From assembly GCA_002404155.1 (NCBI GenBank), contig DHJC01000042.1:1-11399 (forward strand): a DNA stretch of 11,399 bases, in the 5' to 3' direction. Source of the DNA: Chloroflexi bacterium UBA4730. Its GTDB lineage: Bacteria > Chloroflexota > Limnocylindria > P2-11E. A program made the translations under genes and the position numbers. The notes under the pieces were generated by a model. The model had not been told where the DNA came from and did no database searches. It saw nothing but the letters and a program-made list of their open reading frames with translations. Shown one piece after another: positions 1-5,780 of the stretch (position 1 is the first letter of the stretch; the number at the start of each line of letters is the position of its first letter).

Positions 1-602
1 GTCGACGCGTTCAGGCCGTGCTCGGCCTGGAGGATGAAGCAGGTGTTCAGCACCGCCGCCGCGCGCGGGTCCTGCTGGTCGGCCCAGGTCATCTGCGCGA
101 AGTTCGCGGCGTGCCCGAGTGCGGGGTCCGGTGGGATCGGCTGCTGGCCCTTCCGCCGGCGGATGTAGCTCGCGAGGATCGTCGGCATCTTCGCCACCAG
201 GCGCAGCGACTTCGCGCGTTCGGCCTCGGGCGCGTTGTCGCCCTCCGCCGGATCCTCGAAGCTCGAGGCGCTGATGAGCGTGCGGAGCACGTCCATCGGC
301 GAAGCGTTCTCGCTCGCCTCCTTCAGGATGTCGCGGAGGAGCGGGGAGAGCGACCGCTGCTTGGCGAGCTCGGCTTTGAAATCGCGGAGCTGCTTCTGGT
401 TGGGGAGCTCGCCGTTCAGGAGGAGGTACGCGACCTCCTCGTACTCGGCTTTGCCGCGGAGGATGTCGTCGATCGAGTAGCCGCGGTAGGTGAGCTTCTG
501 GTCCTCGACCAGGCTGATGTCGGTTTTGACCGCGACGACGCCCTCGAGGCCGGGGACCCAGGTGGATGTCTGCTGCTGGATGTGCTGAGTATCCGAGCCC
601 GT
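1..602 (-). CDS. gltA: citrate synthase, N-terminal part, truncated by the left window edge
   Basis: Citrate synthase condenses acetyl-CoA with oxaloacetate, the entry step of the TCA cycle, in the cytoplasm. About 200 N-terminal residues are visible. They include WVPGLEGVVAVKTDIS, then LTYRGYSIDDIL, then EEVAYLLLNGELP, the usual opening of the family, and end near the left edge with LQAEHGLNAS, which holds the oxaloacetate-binding His of the family's (A/S)DHxxNaS motif. The C-terminal catalytic His and Asp lie outside the window. The frame is open from a stop at 615-617 but has no ATG, GTG or TTG before an internal Met codon at 294-296, well past the conserved start of the fold. I place the start at an ACG codon (600-602) because AGGCAGGA sits six bases upstream and about 15 residues then precede the first conserved residues. 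An ATC at 579-581, or a base error, is also possible. The family call is firm; the start is not. Confidence 0.9.
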
Positions 603-608
603 GCGATT

Positions 609-616
609 TCCTGCCT
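609..616 (-). promoter_or_regulatory. ribosome binding site that suggests the citrate synthase start
   Basis: The minus strand reads AGGCAGGA followed by a six-base spacer and then the in-frame ACG at 600-602. The spacing suits a Shine-Dalgarno element. The same GCAGG can pair with CCTGC about 20 bases upstream (around 629-635), forming a stem that could cover this site. No ATG, GTG or TTG lies at a suitable distance in the citrate synthase frame. Confidence 0.35.
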
Positions 617-720
617 AGGACCGTTGTCTTACTTGCAGGCCTTGACGGCCACCCGTACAGTCCCCGGGTTGTCGTTAGGCGGCACTAAACCGTCAGCCCC
701 TCATCCCACCCACCAGCGGA

Positions 721-746
721 GGGCGCCGGTCACCTGACCGACGCCC
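721..746. other. strong interrupted hairpin in the divergent intergenic region
   Basis: GGGCG-c-CGGTC, loop ACCT, GACCG-a-CGCCC forms two perfect five-base-pair stems separated by one C/A mismatch. On the plus strand it is followed by TTTC, which resembles a weak intrinsic terminator, but no plus-strand gene ends here. On the minus strand it would lie in the 5' leader of citrate synthase. The rest of 603-790 shows only small hairpins (for example GGCC-GTCAA-GGCC on the minus strand) and no RNA family I recognise. Confidence 0.5.
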
Positions 747-780
747 TTTCGCTACCCCGGCTCCCTATTGTTCGCGGTGT

Positions 781-789
781 TGAGGAAGG
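781..789 (+). promoter_or_regulatory. ribosome binding site of the Ig-like membrane protein gene
   Basis: GAGGAAGG lies immediately before the ATG at 791 and supports that start. A TATTGT at 766-771 could be a -10 element, but I see no convincing -35 partner. Confidence 0.45.
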
Positions 790-790
790 C

Positions 791-1888
791 ATGACCATCG
801 CCCGGGCGACCACGCCCCGTCGCCGCCCGCCCCCGCCGTCGGACCGCTACCGCGCCGTCGCGCGCGCGGCCAAGCAGCGGCGGGCCCGCCGCGGGCTGCC
901 GCCGATCGCCACCGCGATCGTCTGGGGGCTCGTGCTCGCGAGCGCCGCGCTCATCGCGGACACCGCGGCGCTTGGCGTCAGCCACGCCGGCGGCTCGTTC
1001 GGCTCGTTCGTCACGAACCTCATCCCGGACGCCGTGCCCGCGGGCGACCTCACCGTCGCCGAGACGACCGGCCTGGTCGGCGCGGCCCCGGTCCTTGATG
1101 CGCCGCCGCAGTTCACGAAGGACGCGGCCCTCGTCATCCAAGGCCTCGTCCCCTCGTTCGGCCGTGCCGCCGACCGCAAGGTCTCGATCGCCCTGAACGG
1201 CGGTGCCGCGACCGTCGTCCCGATCGACGCGAACGGCCACTTCGCCCTCCCGCTCATCCTCGTCGACGGGGTGAACCAGCTCGTCGTCGCGCTCGTCACG
1301 CCGACCGATACCGTCGCGTCGACGACCGCGACCGTCGTGCTCGACCACACCGCGCCGCCGCTCGCCCTCACCAAGCCGAAGAACGGCGACACCGTCGAGG
1401 GGCCGAGCCTCACCGTCGAGGGGACGGCCGAGCCCGGCGCGACCGTGCTCGTGAACGACCGCAACGTCATCGTCGGCCAGGACGGGAGCTTCAGCGAGTC
1501 GTTCTCCGCGCCGGTCGGCGCGGTCCCGATCACGGTCATCGCGCGCGATCGCGCGGGCAACGAGACGAAGACCGAGCTCTCGGTCACCCTGAAGGCCAAG
1601 GCGACGCCCGGCACCGCGACGACGACGGTCGCGGTGACCCTCGCCCAGTCGACGGTGAAGCCGGGCGGCTTCGTGAACGCGAACATCACCGTTCGGAATG
1701 CGGCCGGGCCGGTCGCCGGACTGCGAGTCTCGCTCCAGGTCGGGGTGGTCGCGATCGGCACCGCGGTGACCGATGCCGCGGGCCACGCCGCGATCAGCTT
1801 CGCCGCGCCGCCGAACGAGGGCATCGCCCAGGTGGTCGTCCTCGCCGGCAGCGCCACCGGCAGCGCGGTCCTCACCATCGCCAAGTAA
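791..1888 (+). CDS. membrane-anchored extracytoplasmic protein with three Ig-like domains
   Basis: This 365-residue protein starts with about 37 residues rich in Arg and Pro, which should be cytoplasmic, followed by one hydrophobic segment at about 38-60 (IATAIVWGLVLASAALIADT). The remainder should be outside the membrane. Three beta-sandwich-like repeats follow, at about 99-187, 188-267 and 277-364. The second shows the bacterial Ig-like pattern PKNGDTVEGPSLTVEGTAEPGATV...DGSFSESF...ITVIARDRAGNET, as in glucodextranase-B-like Ig domains. The third resembles Big_1/invasin-type domains (VKPGGFVNANITVRNAAGPVAGL). No catalytic domain, sortase signal or lipobox is seen. It may be a surface or scaffold protein, but no function can be assigned. 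The ATG at 791 has a GA-rich ribosome site. Only 27 bases separate it from the next gene, so the two may be cotranscribed. Confidence 0.8.
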   Translation: MTIARATTPRRRPPPPSDRYRAVARAAKQRRARRGLPPIATAIVWGLVLASAALIADTAALGVSHAGGSFGSFVTNLIPDAVPAGDLTVAETTGLVGAAPVLDAPPQFTKDAALVIQGLVPSFGRAADRKVSIALNGGAATVVPIDANGHFALPLILVDGVNQLVVALVTPTDTVASTTATVVLDHTAPPLALTKPKNGDTVEGPSLTVEGTAEPGATVLVNDRNVIVGQDGSFSESFSAPVGAVPITVIARDRAGNETKTELSVTLKAKATPGTATTTVAVTLAQSTVKPGGFVNANITVRNAAGPVAGLRVSLQVGVVAIGTAVTDAAGHAAISFAAPPNEGIAQVVVLAGSATGSAVLTIAK

Positions 1889-1900
1889 CCAAGCCGGGTC

Positions 1901-1906
1901 TACCCT
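1901..1906 (+). promoter_or_regulatory. possible -10 element for a leaderless transcript
   Basis: TACCCT lies nine bases before the ATG at 1916, and no Shine-Dalgarno sequence precedes that ATG. A -10 element at this distance would put the transcript start at or next to the start codon. The element sits between CCGGG and CCCGG arms that could pair. This is weak evidence from one short match. Confidence 0.22.
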
Positions 1907-1915
1907 CAGCCCGGG

Positions 1916-2368
1916 ATGAATGAGGAAGAGATCCGCGCGATCCTGGGGAAGAGCGAGCTCCTCTCCGACCTCGATCCGACCGCGCTTATGTTCCTCGTCC
2001 GCCTCGGCCACCGCCGCACGTTCCAGCCGGGCGAGGTCCTCATGCGGCAGGGCGAGCCGTCCAGCTCGATCCACTTCCTCATATCCGGCACGGTCCGCGC
2101 GGAGCGGGCGCGGCGTACTGACGATCGGCCGGTGAAGCTCGCCGACCTCGAGGCCGGTGCCGTCGTGGGCGAGATGGGCGTCCTGATCGACATCCCGCGC
2201 TCGGTCACGGTCACCGCGCTCGTGCTCTCGGAGACGCTCGAGCTCGACACGCCGAACTTCGAGCGGCTCGCGAAGGCGTATCCGATCCTCCATCGGGTCA
2301 TCGCGCGCCTGCTCAGCGAGCGCCTTCGCGCCAGCGAGCCACGGATCGGCCAATCGCTACCAAGCTGA
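1916..2368 (+). CDS. stand-alone cyclic-nucleotide-binding domain protein (first copy)
   Basis: This 150-residue protein is a single cyclic nucleotide-binding (CNB, CRP effector-type) domain. It shows the beta-roll pattern RTFQPGEVLMRQGEPSSSIHFLISG (residues 34-58) and the phosphate-binding cassette GEMGVLIDIPRSVTV (85-99), with Glu86 for the ribose and Arg95 for the cyclic phosphate. A helical tail, HRVIARLLSERLR, follows. There is no DNA-binding helix-turn-helix, kinase or channel domain, so it is a sensor that must act by binding another protein, or is a buffer or receptor of unknown output. A near-identical architecture follows at once in the next gene. The start has no Shine-Dalgarno sequence. 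The class III cyclase at 10136-11399 is a plausible ligand source. The domain call is secure; ligand identity (cAMP or cGMP) cannot be read from this. Confidence 0.87.
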   Translation: MNEEEIRAILGKSELLSDLDPTALMFLVRLGHRRTFQPGEVLMRQGEPSSSIHFLISGTVRAERARRTDDRPVKLADLEAGAVVGEMGVLIDIPRSVTVTALVLSETLELDTPNFERLAKAYPILHRVIARLLSERLRASEPRIGQSLPS

Positions 2369-2817
2369 ACGAAGCCGAGATGCTCAAGACTCTCGGCGCG
2401 AGCCCGCACCTCGCCGAGCTCGATCCGAGCGCCCTCGTCTTCCTCATCCGGTTCGGGAAGATGCGGCACTTCGCGGTGGGCGAGGCGCTGATGACCCAGG
2501 GCGAGCCGTCGACGTCGATCCACTTCATCCTCGAAGGGCAGGTCCGGATCACGCGCCAGCGCCGGTCGGACGGGCAGCCGATCCAGCTGGCGATGCTCGG
2601 GTCGGGCGAGATCGTCGGCGAGATAGGGATCATGGTCGACCTGCCGCGCTCCGCGACGGTCATCGCCGCGTCGCAGACCACGACGCTCGAGCTCGACGCC
2701 GCGAGCTTCGAACGCGCCGCGCGGGCGTTCCCGATCCTCCACCGCGTCCTCGCGAAGCTCTTGAGCGAGCGGCTCCGCCGGACCTCGGAGCGGGTGGCGG
2801 ACAGCGGGCGGGGCTAG
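2365..2817 (+). CDS. stand-alone cyclic-nucleotide-binding domain protein (second copy), probable CTG start
   Basis: This is a tandem paralogue of the preceding gene. The two align without gaps from LNEAEMLKTLG (here) against MNEEEIRAILG (first copy), with roughly half of residues identical. The cassette reads GEIGIMVDLPRSATV, closer to the CRP consensus than the first copy because it keeps the RSA core. There is no output domain. The first ATG is at 2380, but the alignment puts residue 1 at a CTG at 2365, whose last two bases begin the upstream stop (the four bases CTGA at 2365-2368). This mimics the ATGA overlaps elsewhere in the window and suggests translational coupling. If the CTG is not used, the protein starts at 2380 and loses five residues outside the core fold. 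Two different CNB domains could form a heterodimer. Confidence 0.85.
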   Translation: MNEAEMLKTLGASPHLAELDPSALVFLIRFGKMRHFAVGEALMTQGEPSTSIHFILEGQVRITRQRRSDGQPIQLAMLGSGEIVGEIGIMVDLPRSATVIAASQTTTLELDAASFERAARAFPILHRVLAKLLSERLRRTSERVADSGRG

Positions 2818-2818
2818 G

Positions 2819-2848
2819 AACTTGCTGTCGCAAATTGCGATGCAAGTT
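2819..2848. repeat. imperfect palindrome after the cyclic-nucleotide-binding genes; may act as terminator
   Basis: AACTTGC..TCGCAA and TTGCGA.GCAAGTT form an imperfect inverted repeat beginning two bases after the stop at 2817. On the plus strand it is followed by TT, giving a TTTT run at its right end, so it could end the cyclic-nucleotide-binding transcript. It resembles the perfect palindrome at 3180-3210 (about 23 of 31 aligned positions), including the AACTTG/CAAGTT outer ends and the ATT centre on one strand. Confidence 0.6.
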
Positions 2849-2856
2849 TTCGCGGT

Positions 2857-2881
2857 TTGAAATCACAGAGTGTGATTTCAA
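2857..2881. repeat. perfect 25-base palindrome overlapping the ORF6N stop codon
   Basis: Half-sites TTGAAATCACA and TGTGATTTCAA are separated by GAG. The minus-strand TGA stop of the ORF6N gene (2878-2880) lies inside the right arm. Compared with the palindrome at 3180-3210 the half-site differs only at one position (C to A), and the partner arm carries the matching change (G to T). Confidence 0.85.
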
Positions 2882-3402
2882 GTCTTCAGACCGAAGCCGA
2901 TCTGCCGACGGCGCTCGGCATCGGGCTGCTCCAATGCCCGCAGCGCCTCAAGGATGTCGACGAGCAATGTGTCCTGGGTGTCGATCCGACGCTCGATGTT
3001 ATCGACCCGGCGTCCGAGCTCGGCCGTTTCGCTAATGGCGCGTCGGAGCTGGACGAACGTACGCATGATCAGGATGTTCGCGGCGATCGCGCGCTCGCTG
3101 CGGAGCACGCTCGAGAGCATGGCGACGCCCTGCTCGGTGAAGACAAACGGCGTGTGCCGACGGCCGCCATGAGCCCTGGAACTTGACATCACAATTTGTG
3201 ATGTCAAGTTGCTGACTTCTCCTGCCGTCAGCCGGAACATGAAATCAGCCGGGAACCGTCGCCGATTCCGGCCGATCGCCTGATTCAGCGTCCTGGTCTC
3301 GACGCCGTAGAGCGCCGCGAGGTCCGCGTCGAGCATCACCCGCTCACCGCGGATGACGTGGATCCGCGCCTCGATCCGGGCGGCGACAGACTTGGCCGGC
3401 AC
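2878..3402 (-). CDS. ORF6N domain protein (phage antirepressor-like, predicted DNA binding)
   Basis: This 174-residue protein matches the ORF6N family. RGERVMLDADLAALYGVET is at 18-36, LNQAIGRNRRRFPADFMFRL at 39-58, GGRRHTPFVFTEQGVAMLSS at 79-98, then VLRSERAIAANILIMRTFV. ORF6N and KilA-N domains occur in phage antirepressors and large DNA virus proteins and are thought to bind DNA. The C-terminal part (about 128-165) has the heptad-like look of a short coiled coil, probably for oligomerisation. The start is a GTG at 3402. No other phage gene is nearby, so it may be domesticated. It is divergent from the phosphate transporter gene (42 bases between starts) and convergent with the CNB genes. 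The sequence encoding residues 65-74 is a perfect palindrome, and a related palindrome provides the stop, suggesting autoregulation or repeat insertion. Confidence 0.88.
   Translation of the reverse strand: MPAKSVAARIEARIHVIRGERVMLDADLAALYGVETRTLNQAIGRNRRRFPADFMFRLTAGEVSNLTSQIVMSSSRAHGGRRHTPFVFTEQGVAMLSSVLRSERAIAANILIMRTFVQLRRAISETAELGRRVDNIERRIDTQDTLLVDILEALRALEQPDAERRRQIGFGLKT
3180..3210. repeat. perfect 31-base palindrome inside the ORF6N coding sequence
   Basis: The arms AACTTGACATCACA and TGTGATGTCAAGTT flank a three-base centre (15 complementary pairs around one central base). It begins exactly on a codon boundary and encodes residues 65-74 (NLTSQIVMSS) on the minus strand. In RNA it would fold into a 14-pair stem. 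It shares the half-site ACTTGANATCACA and the three-base centre with the palindrome at 2857-2881. Confidence 0.95.
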
Positions 3403-3427
3403 ACCGGTGTCATCGGCGCGCCCTTGC

Positions 3428-3433
3428 TAGGCT
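3428..3433 (+). promoter_or_regulatory. possible -10 element for the phosphate transporter operon
   Basis: TAGGCT lies 11 bases before the GTG start at 3445, in the 42-base gap between divergent genes, and no Shine-Dalgarno sequence is present. It would fit a very short leader or leaderless transcript. The evidence is weak and rests on position. Confidence 0.2.
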
Positions 3434-3437
3434 GACC

Positions 3438-3451
3438 CGCTCACGTGAGCG
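3438..3451. promoter_or_regulatory. perfect 14-base palindrome over the transporter start codon
   Basis: CGCTCACGTGAGCG is its own reverse complement and contains the GTG start of the transporter gene at 3445. With no loop it is a poor RNA hairpin, but it would make a symmetric protein-binding site able to control both divergent genes. Confidence 0.4.
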
Positions 3452-5064
3452 AAGCGAATCAGGTCCTCTTCGCGCTCCTCGGCGGCACCGCGCTCCTGCT
3501 GTACGGCGTGCGACTCGTCGGCGAGGGACTGCAGCGGGCGGCCGGCACGCGGCTGCGTCACGTGCTGTCGACGCTCACCGGCGACCGATTCCGCGCGCTC
3601 CTCGTCGGCGCGGGCGTCACCGCGGTGCTCCAGTCGTCGAGCGCGACCACGGTCATGCTCGTCGGCTTCGCGTCCGCCGGCCTCCTCACACTGCGCCAGA
3701 CGATCGGCGTGATCCTCGGCGCGGACATCGGCACGACCGTCACCGTGCAGCTCCTTGCGTTCAACCTCCTTGGCTTCGCGCCGCTCGTCGTGTTCCTCGG
3801 CTGGCTCGTGTTCGCGGCGTTCGGCGGGACGGCGAAGTACATCGGTCAAGCCATCCTCGGCTTCGGCTTCCTGTTCCTCGGAATGAAGCTCATTGCCGAC
3901 GGGACGGTGCCGCTGAAGCAGAGCGCGCTCTTCGGCGACCTGTTCGCCGCCCTCCTCGGCCAGCCACTCCTCCTCCTGCTGCTCGCGGCCGTGTTCAGCG
4001 CGCTCGTGCGGTCGAGCGCGGCGACCATCGGCATCGCGCTCAGCTTGGCGACGAGCGGGCTGCTGAACCTGGATGGCGCGATGCCGATCATCTTCGGCGC
4101 GAACATCGGGACGGCCGCGACCGCGCTCATCGCCGCCGTCGGCGCGAACGCGGAGGCCCGCCGCGTGGCGGCGGCGCACGCGATCTTCAAGGTCGTCGGG
4201 GTGCTCATCTTCCTGCCGCTGAGCGTGTACTTCGCCGATCTCGTGCGGCAGACGACCGACGATCCGGCCCGCCAGATCGCGAACGCGCATTCCCTGTTCA
4301 ACCTGCTCGTCGCGCTCCTGTTCCTGCCGTTCACGCGCTTCGCGGCCGACCTCTTCACCCGGCTCATCCCGGACACCGGCCGCCACGAGCTCGGGGCGAT
4401 GTACCTGAACCCGAACGTGCTCGACACGCCGGCCGTCGCGCTCGGCCAGGCGGTGCGCGAGGTGCTCCGGATGGGCGATGCCGTGCTCCAGTCGCTGCGC
4501 GAGGCGATCACCGTCTTCGAGCGCGACGACGACCAGCTCATGCGGGAGGTGATCCGGCGTGACGATCTCATCGATCGTCTCGAGGAGGACATCAAGCAGT
4601 ACGTGGTGAAGCTCGGCGAGAAGGCCCTCACCGAGGAGCAGTCCCAGCGCGAGTCGGCGCTCCTCTTCACGGTCGTGAACCTTGAGGAGATCGGCGACGT
4701 CATCGAGAAGGAGCTCATGGAGCTCGCCGAGAAGAAGATCCGCGGCCACTACCGGTTCAGCGCGCAGGGCTGGCAGGAGATCGTCGATCTCCACGCGAAG
4801 GTCGTCGAGAATCTCGAGCTCGCCCTCAGCGCGGTCGCGACGCAGGACCATACGATCGCCGAGAAGGTCGTCCGCCACAAGTCGAACATCAACCTCCTGG
4901 AGCGCCGCCTCCGGCAGACGCACGTGCAGCGGCTGCACGAGGGGCTGCGCGAGACGATCGACACCTCGAGCATCCACCTCGACGTCCTGGCCGCGCTGAA
5001 GCGCGCGAACTCGCTCGTCGCGGGCATCGCCTACGCGGTGCTCGGCCAGCACGACGCCGAATGA
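3445..5064 (+). CDS. Na+/phosphate cotransporter family protein with PhoU-like C-terminal domain
   Basis: This 539-residue protein has the Na/Pi-cotransporter II architecture. Residues 1-305 carry two inverted membrane repeats. The first has QSSSATT (63-69) and GADIGTT (92-98). The second has RSSAAT (189-194) and GANIGTA (218-224). Residues from about 330 to 530 are soluble and helical and look like a PhoU domain, as in bacterial YjbB/NptA-type proteins. The family moves phosphate with sodium across the inner membrane, in some bacteria outward to limit cytoplasmic phosphate. Length is normal. The second QSSS motif is altered (Gln to Arg, third Ser to Ala), which may change ion or substrate coupling. 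The start is a GTG within a 14-base palindrome. It heads a five-gene series with four-base overlaps; the next gene starts inside its stop. Confidence 0.92.
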   Translation: MSEANQVLFALLGGTALLLYGVRLVGEGLQRAAGTRLRHVLSTLTGDRFRALLVGAGVTAVLQSSSATTVMLVGFASAGLLTLRQTIGVILGADIGTTVTVQLLAFNLLGFAPLVVFLGWLVFAAFGGTAKYIGQAILGFGFLFLGMKLIADGTVPLKQSALFGDLFAALLGQPLLLLLLAAVFSALVRSSAATIGIALSLATSGLLNLDGAMPIIFGANIGTAATALIAAVGANAEARRVAAAHAIFKVVGVLIFLPLSVYFADLVRQTTDDPARQIANAHSLFNLLVALLFLPFTRFAADLFTRLIPDTGRHELGAMYLNPNVLDTPAVALGQAVREVLRMGDAVLQSLREAITVFERDDDQLMREVIRRDDLIDRLEEDIKQYVVKLGEKALTEEQSQRESALLFTVVNLEEIGDVIEKELMELAEKKIRGHYRFSAQGWQEIVDLHAKVVENLELALSAVATQDHTIAEKVVRHKSNINLLERRLRQTHVQRLHEGLRETIDTSSIHLDVLAALKRANSLVAGIAYAVLGQHDAE

Positions 5065-5780
5065 CCGGCCGCGCGTTCGTCGGCACGTCCGGGTGGGCGT
5101 ACGCGAGCTGGAAGCAGAAGTTCTATCCCGCCGACGTGAAGGCGAAGGACCTGCTCCGCCACTACGCGACCCGCCTGGGGACGAACGAGGTGAACTACAC
5201 CTTCAATCACCTGCCGACGCAGCGGAACATCGACAGCTGGAAGGAGCAGACGCCCGATGACTTCGTGTTCGCGCTGAAGGCGTCGCAGTACATCACCCAC
5301 ATCAAGAAGCTCGAGGAGCCGACGGTGACCCTGCCGAAATTCTTCGACGCAGTGCGCCCGCTCGGCGAGCGGCTCGGGCCGATCCTGTTCCAGACGCCGC
5401 CGTGGTTGAAGCGGAACGACGAGCTCCTCTCGATGTTCGTCGTCGCGCTCCCCGACGACGCCCGCTGCGCGCTCGAGGTCCGCGACCCCTCGTGGTACAC
5501 CGACGACGTGTACGCGTTGCTCAGGGCCCGGAACGTCGCGCTCGTGCATGGGGAAGGGGAACGCGCGCCGAGCCCGGTCGAGACGATCGGCGAGACGGCC
5601 GACTTCGCGTACGTCCGGCTCCGGGCCCGCGAGGGCTACGACGCCGCGGCGGTCGCGACCTGGGCCGAGCGGCTCCAGGCGGTGCGTGCGTCCGGGACGG
5701 ACGTCTACGCGTACTTCCGGCATGACGACGATGGCAGCAACGGGATCGCCGCGGAGGCGCTCCGCGACGCGCTCGCATGA
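5061..5780 (+). CDS. DUF72 family protein (YecE-like)
   Basis: This 239-residue protein belongs to DUF72, a TIM-barrel-like family of unknown biochemical function. It shows GTSGWAY (8-14), FYPADVKAKDLLRHYATRL, EVNYTFNHLPT (43-53, where the usual TFY reads TFN), KASQYITHIKKLEEP (73-87), LGPILFQTPPWLKRN (105-119), LEVRDPSWY (138-146) and a C-terminal YAYFRHDDDGSNGIAAEA. Length is typical for the family. The ATG overlaps the preceding stop as ATGA, implying cotranslation with the transporter. Nothing in the context explains the pairing. The family call is firm; any activity would be a guess. Confidence 0.93.
   Translation: MTGRAFVGTSGWAYASWKQKFYPADVKAKDLLRHYATRLGTNEVNYTFNHLPTQRNIDSWKEQTPDDFVFALKASQYITHIKKLEEPTVTLPKFFDAVRPLGERLGPILFQTPPWLKRNDELLSMFVVALPDDARCALEVRDPSWYTDDVYALLRARNVALVHGEGERAPSPVETIGETADFAYVRLRAREGYDAAAVATWAERLQAVRASGTDVYAYFRHDDDGSNGIAAEALRDALA

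Noticed and set aside
721..760. Similarity of the minus-strand hairpin to the B12 box of cobalamin riboswitches (GTCAGG.GACC.GC)
   Set aside because: The match arises from a short palindrome. The other conserved riboswitch parts, such as GCCACTG and the GAA-CCGGTG region, are absent upstream, and citrate synthase is not a usual target.
752..2353. Long open frame on the minus strand opposite the Ig-like and cyclic-nucleotide-binding genes
   Set aside because: It is rich in Arg, Asp and Glu with no recognisable domain, a common shadow of high-GC coding sequence. The plus-strand frames encode clear domains.
3180..3210. A CRP-type binding site, because TGTGA and TCACA are present near cyclic-nucleotide-binding genes
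   Set aside because: The half-sites are inside out (TCACA then TGTGA, three bases apart) compared with TGTGA-N6-TCACA, and the nearby CNB proteins have no DNA-binding domain.
2819..3402. A small prophage or insertion element around the ORF6N gene
   Set aside because: No integrase, transposase, other phage genes, att sites or target duplications are visible.
3427..5052. Long open frame opposite the phosphate transporter gene
   Set aside because: Low-complexity charged sequence with no domain; the plus-strand transporter is unambiguous.
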